Shown: positions 17,347 through 27,058 of the stretch, one piece after another | Position numbering within the stretch: position 1 is the first letter of the stretch | Layout of the letters: each line of letters starts with the position of its first letter | From: Paraeggerthella hominis | Lineage (GTDB): Bacteria; Actinomycetota; Coriobacteriia; Coriobacteriales; Eggerthellaceae | Direction of reading: 5' to 3' | NCBI RefSeq assembly: GCF_021044775.1 | Contig: NZ_JAJNOQ010000004.1 | Coordinates: 186,001-250,000 of the forward strand | Length of the DNA: 64,000 nucleotides | The notes under the pieces: model-generated | The model's database searches: none | What the model was told of the DNA's origin: nothing | The model's input: the letters and a program-made list of their open reading frames with translations, nothing else | Program-made: the position numbers and the translations under genes

Positions 17347-17973
17347 GGTCGTCACCAAGCAACTGGCCCTGCAAGCACCAGCACGGCGCAACACGGCGCG
17401 CCAACGACGGCGCCGACGCAGGAGGCTTCTTCCGCGTGCCGCAGGGCACATCTCGCGTGCCCGATCCAACAGCGCGCCTGCGTGGAAACGCGATCCGCGA
17501 TCAAGCCAGAGACAGCGCCAACCCGCAAACCAAACCGCCGTCAGCGAGAAATCGCCATGCCGCGCACGAAAAACCGGCTTTGCTGGCAGGTTTTGACGGT
17601 TTGAGGTCGTCTGACCCGACTGCGCGAGCGTCATCGAAAACGCAATGCGGAAGCGCGGCCTTCTGACCAGGCAAAACAAAAACCGAGCCGAACAACAACG
17701 AAGCCAAGGCCCGGCACAACGACCTCAAACCGTCAAAACCTACCACGAAACCCGATTTCGCGAGTGCGCGGGCCCTCGTCAGGTGGCGCCAACGCCGCGA
17801 GCAGCGCTCAATCGAACGCATCGAGGGTCGTGCGCGCTGCGTCCGCATCGCAGAGCGGCATCCACGCGGCAACCGCCGCCCGCGGCGCAGCCCGCATACC
17901 CGCACGCGGTCGCAAACCCCCTCGCCATGCGCGCGAGCGCCCCCTGCGCCAGCAAGCCGAGCCCGAGAATCGC
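17347..17973. other. Long intergenic stretch without a convincing gene
   Basis: The 924 bases between dmsA and the next LuxR hold only GC-rich shadow frames with no ribosome site or family match. The notable content is the inverted repeat at 17588-17741. Confidence 0.6.
17588..17741. repeat. 23-bp perfect inverted repeat, arms about 110 bases apart
   Basis: The arms at 17588-17610 and 17719-17741 are exact reverse complements (core TTTTGACGGTTTGAGGTCGT). Similarity continues imperfectly about 20 bases beyond the outer ends (CGAAA...GGC/T), so two copies of a roughly 42-base element face each other. There is no U-run and no transposase. A palindromic intergenic element or a folded leader is possible. 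Confidence 0.6.
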
Positions 17974-18001
17974 TTGCCGCACCATCGAAGTCGGGTATAC
18001 T
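17974..18001 (+). promoter_or_regulatory. Candidate promoter of the LuxR gene at 18042
   Basis: TTGCCG (17974-17979) and TATACT (17996-18001) are separated by 16 bases. A start near 18008 gives a leader of about 34 bases and supports the GTG start at 18042. Confidence 0.55.
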
Positions 18002-18041
18002 GCACAGGCACAAACGCTCTTCAACCTTGCAGGGAGCAACC

Positions 18042-19682
18042 GTGTCCATTAAGAGCATCGCCCATATCCTCAAGCCGAACGTCACGTCGCTCGGCTATGG
18101 CTTGTTCATCGCCATCAACGCCGCCGGCGTTTGGGGCGGCGTGTTCCCCTTCCTGCCCATGGAGTTCCAAACGCCGCAGATCGTGTTCTGGTTCTTCCTG
18201 GCGCAATCGCTCGTGTTCTCGTTCAGCTACTTCGCCAGCGCGTTGGGCGTGTACTTCTTCCCCGGCCCTACGCGCACCTTCATCGTGCGCCTGGCCACCA
18301 TGCCCTACCTGCTGGGATGGTGCTGCCTGATAGCCGCCATCTATCTTGACGGATACAAGCTTCCGCTCGTGGTTGCCGGCGGCGCGCTGCTGGGCCTGGG
18401 CTCCGCCGGGTTCTACATGCTGTGGCAGCGCGTGTTCGCAAGCCAAGACTCGGATTCGGGCAACCGCGACCTCATCTTGGGCACGGCATGGGGAGCCTTG
18501 CTGTATTTTTCGCTGTACCTTATTCCCCAGGCGGTGACGGCATTTCTCATCCCCCTGGTGTTCCTGCCGCTGTTCGGGCTGACCATCGCGCTGAAAAGCC
18601 GCCAGATCGACCGCGAGCAATCCATGTTCCAGGACATCCCCCGCGAGCATCCGCGCGTATACAAGCGCGTAATCGAAGACTATTGGCGCAGCGCCCTGTG
18701 CGTGGGCGCGCTGGGATTCTGCACGGGCATCATGCGGGCGCTGGCCATCGGGGAACCTTCGGTGGGATCGCTGGTGAACGTGCTGTCCATGGGCGGATCG
18801 CTTACCGCCGCGGTGGTGCTTCTGGTGTTGTGGCAGTTCAAGAACCTGCGCGTGAACGTCGTGGGGGCGTACCGCATATTCTTCCCCTTCGTTATCACGT
18901 CGTTTCTGCTGCTGCCGTTTTTCCCGGTCGAATATCAGCGTTGGCTGGCCGCCGTTCTGTATGCGGTATACAGCGTGGCCATCATGCTCATGATGATCCA
19001 ATGCGCGCAAGCGTCGCGCGACCGCGGCATCAACCCGGTGTTCATCTACGGCTTTTTCGCGGGCATCGTGTACGTGCTGCATGACGTGGGCTTTGCCGGA
19101 GGAACCTTCGCAGAGCAGATCATGGTTACGGGAATTACGCCGATCGCCGTGATTGCGCTGGTGGCCGTGTACTTGCTGGGCCTCATGTACTTCGTGGGGC
19201 AGGGCGGTTTCAAGCGCATTCTGCGCCATGCGGGAGAAGGTGCACAGCACGAAGCGGCGGCAAGCATCGAGCTGGTCGCCCTGCGTCCGCGCGATGAGAA
19301 AACGCGACCCGTCGACGCATCGCCCGCCTCCAACGAACCGGCAGACAGCTCCGCCGCAACGCCCGATCCGCCGAAAAAGCGCCGAGCGGCACGTGCGGAA
19401 TCCCCTAAAGCAAGCGCCGACGCCGCGCCCGTTTACCAGGACCGCATCTCCAAACAAGCAGCTCTTTTGCAGCAGCACTACCGCCTGAGCGCGCGGGAAG
19501 CCGAGGTCATGGAGCTGATCGCGCGAGGCAACACGGTCGCGCGCATCGCCGAAGAGCTGATCGTGTCGGAAAACACCATCCGCACCCACTCGAAGCGCAT
19601 CTACGCCAAGCTGGCCATCCACAAAAAGCAAGAGCTCTTGGATCTGATTGAGTCCTTCGACCCGAACGACCTGCGAGAATAG
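18042..19682 (+). CDS. Membrane-embedded LuxR-type regulator paired with dmsA
   Basis: The GTG at 18042 has AGGGAG 5 bases upstream; a TTG at 18027 overlaps that ribosome site and is rejected. The 546-residue protein has about 12 hydrophobic helices, a polar linker rich in Ala/Pro/Lys (roughly residues 405-470), and a C-terminal LuxR helix-turn-helix (YRLSAREAEVMELIARGNTV, then NTIRTHSKRIYAKL). It diverges from dmsA, so I infer that it controls the DMSO-reductase-like operon in response to a membrane-sensed substrate. Confidence 0.85.
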   Translation: MSIKSIAHILKPNVTSLGYGLFIAINAAGVWGGVFPFLPMEFQTPQIVFWFFLAQSLVFSFSYFASALGVYFFPGPTRTFIVRLATMPYLLGWCCLIAAIYLDGYKLPLVVAGGALLGLGSAGFYMLWQRVFASQDSDSGNRDLILGTAWGALLYFSLYLIPQAVTAFLIPLVFLPLFGLTIALKSRQIDREQSMFQDIPREHPRVYKRVIEDYWRSALCVGALGFCTGIMRALAIGEPSVGSLVNVLSMGGSLTAAVVLLVLWQFKNLRVNVVGAYRIFFPFVITSFLLLPFFPVEYQRWLAAVLYAVYSVAIMLMMIQCAQASRDRGINPVFIYGFFAGIVYVLHDVGFAGGTFAEQIMVTGITPIAVIALVAVYLLGLMYFVGQGGFKRILRHAGEGAQHEAAASIELVALRPRDEKTRPVDASPASNEPADSSAATPDPPKKRRAARAESPKASADAAPVYQDRISKQAALLQQHYRLSAREAEVMELIARGNTVARIAEELIVSENTIRTHSKRIYAKLAIHKKQELLDLIESFDPNDLRE

Positions 19683-19730
19683 CCGCGCATCTTGCGGCCA
19701 AAGCCGACGAGCGACGGCGAAGAATACGAG

Positions 19731-19771
19731 GGGGCGCCGCGAAGAGAAAGGGGAGGAAGTCGCGGCGCCCC
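19731..19771 (+). terminator. GC hairpin after the LuxR gene
   Basis: GGGGCGCCGCG (19731-19741) pairs perfectly with CGCGGCGCCCC (19761-19771). It lies 49 bases after the LuxR stop, between convergent genes. No clear U-run follows. Confidence 0.55.
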
Positions 19772-19821
19772 AAGGAGGAAGATCGACGGCGCCGCAGGAG
19801 GGGGAAGCGCGGGCCGCCTTC

Positions 19822-19848
19822 GCATCCGCCGAGAAACCCGGCGGATGC
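19822..19848 (-). terminator. Hairpin after the first NrfD gene
   Basis: GCATCCGCC (19822-19830) pairs with GGCGGATGC (19840-19848), just beyond the stop of the - strand reductase operon. No U-run is present. Confidence 0.5.
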
Positions 19849-19858
19849 ACGAATATGC

Positions 19859-20725
19859 TTACAAGTACATAACCGGAAGCGCTGCCAGGATAACCAGCAG
19901 GCGCAGCAGGAAGCCGCCCACCAGCACGCCGGCCTCGCCCACCACGCTCACCGCAAGCGAGGTCGTGGACGTTTCCACGCGCTTCGCGATGAACACCGGG
20001 TAGCCCTCGATCAAAAGCGGCGCCACCAGGCCCAACAGCACGATGCCGCCCCAGAACGCCGGCGCGTACGGGCCAGCCACCAGCGACTGCACCGACGCGG
20101 CGCCTTCGTAGCTGCCAGCGCTCACGATGACCAGCATCGTCGCAAGAACCACGATCTCGACAACGGACAGAATCACATGCGACTTCTTAACGAGCCACAT
20201 CTGCTCGAAGCGCTCGCGATCCACGATAAGCCCCACCAGCGACGTTGCCGCCAAACCAGCCGACAGCGCCGACACCACGAACAGGATGGGCAAAATGGCG
20301 TTGTTCCACAGCGGGAACGCCTTCACCACGCCCAGCAGGAAGCCCGTGTAAGCCGCCACGGCAAACGCGAACACGACGCCGATCCACATGAGCCACTTCG
20401 GCACGCGGCGCTTCAGAAGCTCAAGCACCGCAGCCGCCAGAACAACGGGCATGTAGATGCAGATGAAGTACACGCCCAGTGTCATAACCGACCCGGGATT
20501 GGAAACAAGCAGGAAAAAGCGCAGCGGGTTGTGCAGCCCGGCTTCAGCGTCCAACATGAGCATAAGCAGGCCGATGCCCAGAAAGATGGGCGCGATGATG
20601 CGCCCGGCCACGCGCATCTTCACGCTTTCGGGGTACTTGGCCTCGACGAACGCGGCCGTTAGAAACGCGCCCGCCGACGCGCCGGCCAAAAACAGGTACC
20701 ACGCGATCATAGGTCCCCAAACCAT
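19859..20725 (-). CDS. NrfD/PsrC-like membrane anchor, module 1
   Basis: This 288-residue integral membrane protein has about eight helices and opens with the NrfD-family motif WYLFLAGASAGAFL. NrfD/PsrC subunits bind menaquinol and pass electrons to the ferredoxin subunit. It starts 7 bases after the ferredoxin gene. It is a close paralogue of the anchor at 26186, with most helices nearly identical (for example IIAPIFLGIGL and DAEAGLHNPLRF in both). Confidence 0.88.
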   Translation of the reverse strand: MVWGPMIAWYLFLAGASAGAFLTAAFVEAKYPESVKMRVAGRIIAPIFLGIGLLMLMLDAEAGLHNPLRFFLLVSNPGSVMTLGVYFICIYMPVVLAAAVLELLKRRVPKWLMWIGVVFAFAVAAYTGFLLGVVKAFPLWNNAILPILFVVSALSAGLAATSLVGLIVDRERFEQMWLVKKSHVILSVVEIVVLATMLVIVSAGSYEGAASVQSLVAGPYAPAFWGGIVLLGLVAPLLIEGYPVFIAKRVETSTTSLAVSVVGEAGVLVGGFLLRLLVILAALPVMYL

Positions 20726-20732
20726 GGCTTCA

Positions 20733-21269
20733 TCACCTCACGTAATAGATTTTCGAAACGGTCAGATTGTCAGCGAGCGGCTGCGCATGGTAGTGCGCGA
20801 TAGCCTGGTTGATCTCGCTGTTGGGATCATCCAGGTCGCCGAAGATGCGCGCGCCCGAAATGCAGGTTCCCACGCACGCAGGCGGGTTGCCCGGATTCTG
20901 GCCGTCCCAGCAGAAGCGGCACTTCTCCACCACGCCAGTTGACTCCTGCACGATGCGCGCGCCGTAAGGGCACGCGGCCATGCAGTACTTGCAGCCGATG
21001 CACTTTTCCGCATCCACCAGCACCACGCCGGAATCAGTGATGTAGGTGGCATGCGTCGGGCAAACAGACGCGCACGGCGCATCCTCGCAATGCATGCACT
21101 GGGTGGGCACAACCTCGTTGTACACGTTGGGGTACTCCCCCGTTTCGATCTCGTGATATTTGATGAACGACTCCGTCGGCTCCAGATGGTTCTTCATCTG
21201 GCACGCCACGCGGCACGCCAAGCATCCCACGCACTTCTTCGTGTTGATGAGCATTCCGTACCGTGTCAT
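20733..21269 (-). CDS. PsrB/PhsB-like ferredoxin subunit, module 1
   Basis: This 178-residue protein carries four cysteine clusters (CVGCLACRVACQ, CMHCEDAPCASVCP, CIGCKYCMAACP, CRFCW...CVGTC). It begins 1 base after the catalytic gene ends. It is shorter than DmsB, as usual for the PsrB/PhsB/NrfC group. It links the NrfD anchor to the Mo subunit. The paralogue at 27059 differs at scattered positions only. Confidence 0.88.
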   Translation of the reverse strand: MTRYGMLINTKKCVGCLACRVACQMKNHLEPTESFIKYHEIETGEYPNVYNEVVPTQCMHCEDAPCASVCPTHATYITDSGVVLVDAEKCIGCKYCMAACPYGARIVQESTGVVEKCRFCWDGQNPGNPPACVGTCISGARIFGDLDDPNSEINQAIAHYHAQPLADNLTVSKIYYVR

Positions 21270-21270
21270 G

Positions 21271-23466
21271 TTACGCCCCCGCCTTCTTCACCGTAACGGC
21301 CACTTCCTGGCTCATCATCGAGCCCACGCCCGGTTCCGCATCAAGCGGAATGAAATCGGTCAGACTGATGCCGTACTGATACGCGCGCGTTTGAGCAGGG
21401 GAATCCCCACCGTAATGCGTGGGCAGGAACACCACGCCCGGCTTGAGGCGCTGCGTCACGCGAACTTCCACCTGGCCGGTGTGCTCGCTTGACGACACCT
21501 CGACCGTATCGCCGGTTTCAACGCCTATGTCCTGAGCGTCCTTGGCCGACATCCACAGCCGCTCCATGTGGTACTCGCGCGAAATGGCATGCAGCGCTTC
21601 GATGTTCTGCGTCATGGTGTGGGAGTGAATGCCCTGCTTGCCGCCGACGATGGCGAACTCCCCTTCCTTGAACGCCACCTTGCGCGGAATCCAGCCGATC
21701 ACCGGGTTGAGCCCTGCTTCGGCGAACTTGTCCGTCTTGAACTCGAATTTGCCTGATGCCGTCTTGAACTTCGGAGGACCGTACTCGAAGGGGGCGGCGG
21801 GAAGCTCCATCACGCCCTCGCGCTTCAAATCCTCGATGTCGACACCCACCGTAGCCAACTGCGCAGCAGCCCAGTCTTCGGCCGTGAACTGGAAGAATCG
21901 CCCTACGCCGCATGCCTGTGCCAAGCCGTTGAATATCTCATCGCACGTCTTCGTTTCCGGATGAATCCGGTCCAAGACCACCGTGCGCATGCCCACGAAG
22001 TGCTTCTTGCCGCCCACGAATTCGGGCAGCTCCAAACGCTCGAGATACGTCACCTCGGGCAGCACGTAATCGGACTGGAGCGCCGTTTCGGACATCTGCA
22101 CGTCGATGGTCACCACAAGATCGGTCTTGCTCAGCGCCTCGGTCCACGCCTTCGGCTGCGCGTAGCCCTTCGCCGCGTTGGAGTTGTAGAAGAACAGGCC
22201 CTTCAGTCGTCCGTCAAGCGCTGCCTGCAATGCAGCCACGTTCGTTCCCGCACTTGAAAGCACCAGCGGATACTCCTTGTCGCCGATGCGCTTCGCCTCG
22301 GGCTTCGGCGGCTCGGCGAAACGAGCGTCAGCAAGGGCGCCAACCTTGGGCGAGGACGTGATCAGCGCGCCGCCCTTCGCGCCCCAGCTGCCCAGCAGGG
22401 CGTTGATCGCCGTGATGGCACGCGCCGTTTCGAGCGAGTTCTTGTACGAGCAGCCGATAACCGAGCGCCATCCAGACTCGATAGACGCAGCGGGCGCGGC
22501 GGCGGCCATAGCACGGGCCAGCTCCTTGATGCGCTCGGCCGACACGTCGGTTATTTCCTGCGCCCAGGCCGGCGTGTACTCTTTGGCCTGCGCGGCGAAC
22601 TCGTCGAAACCGTAGGTGTACTGCTCAACGAAGTCATGGTCGTACAGGTCTTCCTCGATAAGCACGTTCGCCATGGCCATGAGCAGCGCCAGATCGGTTC
22701 CGGGGTTGATGGGAACCCAGTCGCTCGCGAAAATGCCGGAGTTGTTCAGGCGCGGGTCCACCACGACCACGCGCGTTCCGTGCTCGGCGGCGTCGGCCAA
22801 GCTATGCACCGACGACGGGCGGATGCCGTCGCCGTAGCTGCGACCGATGAACATGACCATCTTCGCGTTGGCGAAATCGTTCGAGAAACCCGTAGCTCCG
22901 ATGGTCAGCTGGTAGGCGCTTTCCTTCGACAGGTTGCATGACGAGGAATGCGCGTACACGTTCGGCGAGCCCAGCGCATGCATGAAGCGCTTGGAGTACT
23001 GCTTGCCCGACGGGCGCGGATCCTGGATGATGGCCAACGACTCCGGTCCGCTTTGAGCGATGACGTCCTTCACCTTCTGCCCAATCTCGGCAAACGCAGT
23101 GTCCCAGTCGATGGGCTCGAACGAGCCATCCTCCTTGCGGCGCAGCGGCTGGGTCACGCGCTCGTCGGAATACGCCAACTGAGCCAAGCCATGGGCGCGG
23201 GCGCAGATGCGGCCTTGGGCGTACGGGTGGATTTCGTTGCCGCGCAGCGTCCACAACCGCCCGTCAACCGTTGTGGCAACCAGCCCGCATTTGCTCGAGC
23301 ACCCGTTACACAACGACGGAGCCTCCACCGCCCTGCCTGTTTGTCCGCCGGCTTCGGCAGCTTGAGCGCGCCAAGCGCCCACTGAAAGCGAACCCGCTGC
23401 TGCAAGGGCCGCCGTCGCCGCGGTTCCCTTCAGAAACGTTCGCCTTGAAACATCCGAAATGAACAT
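21271..23466 (-). CDS. PsrA/PhsA-like molybdopterin oxidoreductase, module 1
   Basis: The start at 23466 has GGAAGAGG 5 bases upstream and gives 731 residues. The Tat signal is SRRTFLKG (7-14). Cys 53, 56, 60 and 88 bind a [4Fe-4S] cluster. Cys177 (SSSCNLSKE) is the expected Mo ligand, at the place of the catalytic Cys in polysulfide reductase PsrA. Family and NrfD anchor suggest reduction of a sulfur compound (polysulfide, thiosulfate, tetrathionate), but related enzymes in Eggerthellaceae act on diverse organic substrates, so the substrate is open. A chaperone gene precedes it and a membrane LuxR diverges. Confidence 0.82.
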   Translation of the reverse strand: MFISDVSRRTFLKGTAATAALAAAGSLSVGAWRAQAAEAGGQTGRAVEAPSLCNGCSSKCGLVATTVDGRLWTLRGNEIHPYAQGRICARAHGLAQLAYSDERVTQPLRRKEDGSFEPIDWDTAFAEIGQKVKDVIAQSGPESLAIIQDPRPSGKQYSKRFMHALGSPNVYAHSSSCNLSKESAYQLTIGATGFSNDFANAKMVMFIGRSYGDGIRPSSVHSLADAAEHGTRVVVVDPRLNNSGIFASDWVPINPGTDLALLMAMANVLIEEDLYDHDFVEQYTYGFDEFAAQAKEYTPAWAQEITDVSAERIKELARAMAAAAPAASIESGWRSVIGCSYKNSLETARAITAINALLGSWGAKGGALITSSPKVGALADARFAEPPKPEAKRIGDKEYPLVLSSAGTNVAALQAALDGRLKGLFFYNSNAAKGYAQPKAWTEALSKTDLVVTIDVQMSETALQSDYVLPEVTYLERLELPEFVGGKKHFVGMRTVVLDRIHPETKTCDEIFNGLAQACGVGRFFQFTAEDWAAAQLATVGVDIEDLKREGVMELPAAPFEYGPPKFKTASGKFEFKTDKFAEAGLNPVIGWIPRKVAFKEGEFAIVGGKQGIHSHTMTQNIEALHAISREYHMERLWMSAKDAQDIGVETGDTVEVSSSEHTGQVEVRVTQRLKPGVVFLPTHYGGDSPAQTRAYQYGISLTDFIPLDAEPGVGSMMSQEVAVTVKKAGA

Positions 23467-23614
23467 TTCGCCTCTTCCTTTCCCTGTTGTCAAATCTCGT
23501 CTTCGCTCGTCTATCGGCGTCGAAACGCCTTGAACCCTTGAACACCGCTGCACGCAGCGGATGATCACTTGGAACGGTTCGACGCGCGCATGCGTCGAAC
23601 TGCCGGAAGAGCCC

Positions 23615-24313
23615 TCACGCCAGCGCAGGCTGACCTGATCGCGCGACAACCTCGTTTGCCAAGCACTGCGTCACGCCGAGCAGCGCTCGCACCTGCGCGA
23701 TACCGCGCAGCACCGCGTCAAGCGCATCGGCATGAGCATGAGCATCGGAGCCGAACAGCAACGGCGCTTCTTCAGCCCGACGGGAAAGGGCCTTGTCGCA
23801 GCTCCCAAGCCAATCGAAGTGGTCGGCAACAAGATCGCGCGCAGCAACGCGGTTTTCGCACTGCGCGTACAAAGCAAGCAGGTCCAGCAGCAGCGAAAGA
23901 TGATCAGGAGCAGCCGCGAACCGCGCGGGAACGTCGATCTCGAGCGAGCGGTACACGGCCTGAATATGCCGGGCGGAATCCCCCAGGAATAAACCGCGCG
24001 ATGCCCCATAGCCGTTGCCCGGCTCTTGGGACCACGGCTTGTACAAAGACTCCACGGGCAGCGCCGCAAGCGGCATCCCGGATGCGAGCACGTTACGCTG
24101 AAACGCGGCGCGGTCGGGCCAGTCGAACGGCGCCGACAGCGCTCGCTCCCACGAATCGGCCTCCTCGGCCGACCGAGCCAAGCTGCGCGCGGCGCTTCGC
24201 GCGCACTCCCCCGCACCGCTTTGCAGAACCTGTGCGTATTCCTCTTCACTTAAACATGTGAACAGAGGTGCAATAAGTGATAATGTACGTGCCAAAGCCA
24301 GTTCCGCCCGCAT
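23615..24313 (-). CDS. TorD-like chaperone, module 1
   Basis: The start at 24313 follows GAGAGGACGAG; a longer frame from 24349 has no ribosome site. The 232-residue helical protein contains LPVESLYKPW and PDHLSLLLDLLALY, both shared with the chaperone of module 2. The TorD fold fits its place as first gene of the Mo-enzyme operon, 148 bases before the catalytic subunit. It would bind that subunit's Tat leader during cofactor insertion. Confidence 0.78.
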   Translation of the reverse strand: MRAELALARTLSLIAPLFTCLSEEEYAQVLQSGAGECARSAARSLARSAEEADSWERALSAPFDWPDRAAFQRNVLASGMPLAALPVESLYKPWSQEPGNGYGASRGLFLGDSARHIQAVYRSLEIDVPARFAAAPDHLSLLLDLLALYAQCENRVAARDLVADHFDWLGSCDKALSRRAEEAPLLFGSDAHAHADALDAVLRGIAQVRALLGVTQCLANEVVARSGQPALA

Positions 24314-24367
24314 GATCTCGTCCTCTCTCGTCGGGACAATCGTAGGCATCTGGAAAATTCGGCAGGT

Positions 24368-24385
24368 AATCAGTTTTTGGTGATT
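24368..24385. promoter_or_regulatory. Candidate LuxR operator between module 1 genes
   Basis: AATCA (24368-24372) and TGATT (24381-24385) form a dyad around GTTTTTGG. The spacing and central T-run resemble the perfect dyad at 30540 in the same place of module 2. Confidence 0.45.
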
Positions 24386-24477
24386 TAGACATTTTGCCTG
24401 ATAGATAAGCCATTATTAGGAAATTGCAATCAAGGGCGCGCACTCGTCGAAGCGCGTCACTGCAAGGAGGTAAGCTT

Positions 24478-26034
24478 TTGAGCGATCCGCTGATCGCCAC
24501 ACGCGGGCGGCGCAGCATGCGCATGGTATGGAAAACGCTGAGGCTTCGTCATGTCGGGCTGGCGTTTTTCTGGGCATGCAGCATGCTCACGTTCCGCAGC
24601 TCCATTCTGCTTGCGGGCCCGGCGAACACGCCCGGGTACGAAACGTTTGTCGTGCTGGTTTCGTTCGTAGCGAACATGACCACGCTCTTCGCCATGGCCG
24701 CCTTCATGGAACACAACCCCTCCGTTATCGACCGGCTTCCCGGGAAGCTGTTCTGCGCATGCATCATAGCGGGCATCGTCGCCCTTGCAAGCGCGGGACG
24801 CACGGAAAACGAAGGAGCGATGATCGTGCTGCTCGCAGGCGGCGGCGCGCTGACCGGCATCGGCTACGGATACTACTGGGGAAGCTGGGCGGAATGCCTG
24901 GGACGCATGCACCCGTCACGAACCTCGTTTTACATCCCGGCGGCGTTTCTGGTGAGCGCAGCGCTGTTCCTGGCAATCTCGTTTGCCGCCGAACTTGCCG
25001 GCGTGCCGCCTCTTGCGCTCATGGTCCCGCTGCCTGTTTTGTCGCTGGCGTGCCTGCACCGCTGCCGCGGCGAAGCCCCTGACGGAGGCCATGCAAGCGC
25101 CACAACGTCCAAGCGGTACCTTTCCGCGCTCGGCTCGCTGGTAACGCTTATCGTGGCAAGCTTGGTATTGTCGCTGCTGTTCGGGTTCGTATGGGAAATG
25201 ACCGTGCTGTCGGTCGGCTCGGTCAACGAAGCCCATCAGATCCCTCTCGTCGCAGATCTTGCGGTGGCGGTCGGGCTCATCGGCTTGGTGCTCTACACGA
25301 ACAAGCGAATGGATCTGGCGCTGGCGTACCGCGTGATCGTTCCCATCATCGTGGTCCTGTTCGCCGTCATGCCGTTTTTCTGGGAGACGAATCCCGTGGT
25401 TCTTAACGTCGTGATGAGCGCAAGCTATGGCGTGTTCGACGTCATCATCTGGTACATGGTGGCTTCGACCGCCTACGATTACGCTGTGTCGGGATTCGTG
25501 GTGGGCGGCATCGTACGGGCGCTGTCCATCCTTGCGCGACTGGTGGGCATCGGCATCGGGTATCTGCTCATGCTCATTCCCGGCACTCCCTCCATGCTCA
25601 TTGTCGGCGTGTCCACCGGAGGCGTATACGTGCTGGCTATGCTGGGCCTTTTCTACGTCGCGCGCAAAAAGTCCGAGGGTGCGACGACGGCGGGAAGCTC
25701 TGCAAAGCGCATCGAGTCCGCCGCCGACGCGTCGAAGCCGCAAACCGCGCCGCCGCACGCACGGCCCGAAACGCCAGGACTTCAAGCTTCTCCTGCGCCA
25801 AATTCGCCGAGTTCAGACCAGGCTATCTACGACATGATCGCCGAGGACTTCAGCTTGACCCGTCGCGAATCGGAAGTGCTTCCCGACTTGGCACGCGGAC
25901 GATCGGCCAAGGTCATCGCCGAAGCGCTGTTCGTGTCGGAGAACACCATTCGCACCCATACGCGACGCATTCTGGAAAAGACCGAGCTGCACTCGAAGCA
26001 GCAGATCATCGACCTTATAGAAACGTACCGCTAA
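24478..26034 (+). CDS. Membrane-embedded LuxR-type regulator, module 1
   Basis: Translation most likely begins at TTG 24478, 7 bases after a perfect AAGGAGG, giving 518 residues. About 12 hydrophobic helices are followed by a polar linker and a LuxR helix-turn-helix (FSLTRRESEVLPDLARGRSA, then NTIRTHTRRILEKT). It is very close to the regulator at 30670 across both the membrane part (HVGLAFFWACSMLTFRSS in both) and the DNA-binding part. It diverges from the chaperone-PsrABC operon and is inferred to control it. Confidence 0.86.
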   Translation: MSDPLIATRGRRSMRMVWKTLRLRHVGLAFFWACSMLTFRSSILLAGPANTPGYETFVVLVSFVANMTTLFAMAAFMEHNPSVIDRLPGKLFCACIIAGIVALASAGRTENEGAMIVLLAGGGALTGIGYGYYWGSWAECLGRMHPSRTSFYIPAAFLVSAALFLAISFAAELAGVPPLALMVPLPVLSLACLHRCRGEAPDGGHASATTSKRYLSALGSLVTLIVASLVLSLLFGFVWEMTVLSVGSVNEAHQIPLVADLAVAVGLIGLVLYTNKRMDLALAYRVIVPIIVVLFAVMPFFWETNPVVLNVVMSASYGVFDVIIWYMVASTAYDYAVSGFVVGGIVRALSILARLVGIGIGYLLMLIPGTPSMLIVGVSTGGVYVLAMLGLFYVARKKSEGATTAGSSAKRIESAADASKPQTAPPHARPETPGLQASPAPNSPSSDQAIYDMIAEDFSLTRRESEVLPDLARGRSAKVIAEALFVSENTIRTHTRRILEKTELHSKQQIIDLIETYR

Positions 26035-26116
26035 CGCGCGAAACGAAGAATCCGAGACTCCGGAGCTTCGCCGCCGTGCCCCCAACCCGGCCTCGAAAAG
26101 TACGTCGCAATCGAAA

Positions 26117-26147
26117 AAGGACGCCGCCCGGAAAAGGCGACGTCCTT
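26117..26147. terminator. Bidirectional hairpin between module 1 and module 2
   Basis: AAGGACG (26117-26123) pairs with CGTCCTT (26141-26147), with an A-run before it. It separates the + strand LuxR from the convergent module 2 anchor. Confidence 0.6.
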
Positions 26148-26185
26148 CAAGGAGGGGCTTGCAGCAGCGATCGCGCGGCGGTGCG

Positions 26186-27052
26186 CTACAGGTACGCCAC
26201 CGGCAGCGCGGCCATCACGACCAAAAGGCGCAACAGGAAGCCGCCCACCAGCACGCCCGCCTCGCCGATGACGCTCACCACCATAGAGGTCATCGAGGTT
26301 TCGACGCGCTTGGTGATGAACACCGGATAGCCTTCGATCGCGAAGGGCAGCACCAAGCCGAACAGGACGATGCCTATCCAGAACGGCACGGCATACTGCC
26401 CGGTCAGCAGCATCTGAACGGACGCCGCGCCCTCGTAGCTTCCAGCGGACACGATCACCAGCATGGTGAACAGCACCACCAGCTCGATAGCCGACAAGAT
26501 GACGTGCGACTTCTTGACCAGCCACATCTGCTCGAAACGCTCGCGGTCAACGATCAGTCCCACGAAGCTGGTGGCAGCCAAACCGGCCGACAGCGCCGAC
26601 ACCACGAACAGGATGGGCAGCACGGCGTTGTTCCACAGCGGATACGCCTTCACCACGCCCAAGAGGAACCCGGTGTAGGCCGCCACGGCGAACGCCGCCG
26701 CCACGCCGATCCAGGTGAGCCACTTCGGCACGGGCTTCTTGAGCACTTCCAGCAGCGCCGCCGCCAGGGCAACCGGCATGAACACGCAGATGAAGTACAC
26801 GCCCAAAGTCATCACCGATCCGGGGTTCATGACCAAGTACACGAACCGCAACGGGTTGTGCAGCCCGGCCTCGGCATCGATCATGAGCATGATCAGGCCG
26901 ATGCCCAGAAAGATAGGCGCGATGATACGTCCGGCGATGCGCATCTTCGTGCTGTCAGGATACTTCGCCTCCACGAAAGCAGCCGTTAGAAACGCGCCGG
27001 CCGACGCGCCCGCCAGGAACAGGTACCAAGCGATAAGGGGTCCCCATACCAT
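26186..27052 (-). CDS. NrfD/PsrC-like membrane anchor, module 2
   Basis: This 288-residue protein is the same length as the module 1 anchor and is nearly colinear with it (WYLFLAGASAGAFL, EGYPVFITKRVETS). About eight transmembrane helices are visible. It is the last gene of the second PsrABC-like operon and starts 6 bases after the ferredoxin gene. Its role is quinol oxidation and membrane attachment. Confidence 0.88.
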   Translation of the reverse strand: MVWGPLIAWYLFLAGASAGAFLTAAFVEAKYPDSTKMRIAGRIIAPIFLGIGLIMLMIDAEAGLHNPLRFVYLVMNPGSVMTLGVYFICVFMPVALAAALLEVLKKPVPKWLTWIGVAAAFAVAAYTGFLLGVVKAYPLWNNAVLPILFVVSALSAGLAATSFVGLIVDRERFEQMWLVKKSHVILSAIELVVLFTMLVIVSAGSYEGAASVQMLLTGQYAVPFWIGIVLFGLVLPFAIEGYPVFITKRVETSMTSMVVSVIGEAGVLVGGFLLRLLVVMAALPVAYL

Positions 27053-27058
27053 TGTTCA

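Noticed and set aside
17501..18085. A 194-residue - strand frame in the dmsA-LuxR gap
   Set aside because: It runs through the inverted repeat and into the LuxR promoter and start; composition is low-complexity Ala/Arg and no ribosome site is seen.
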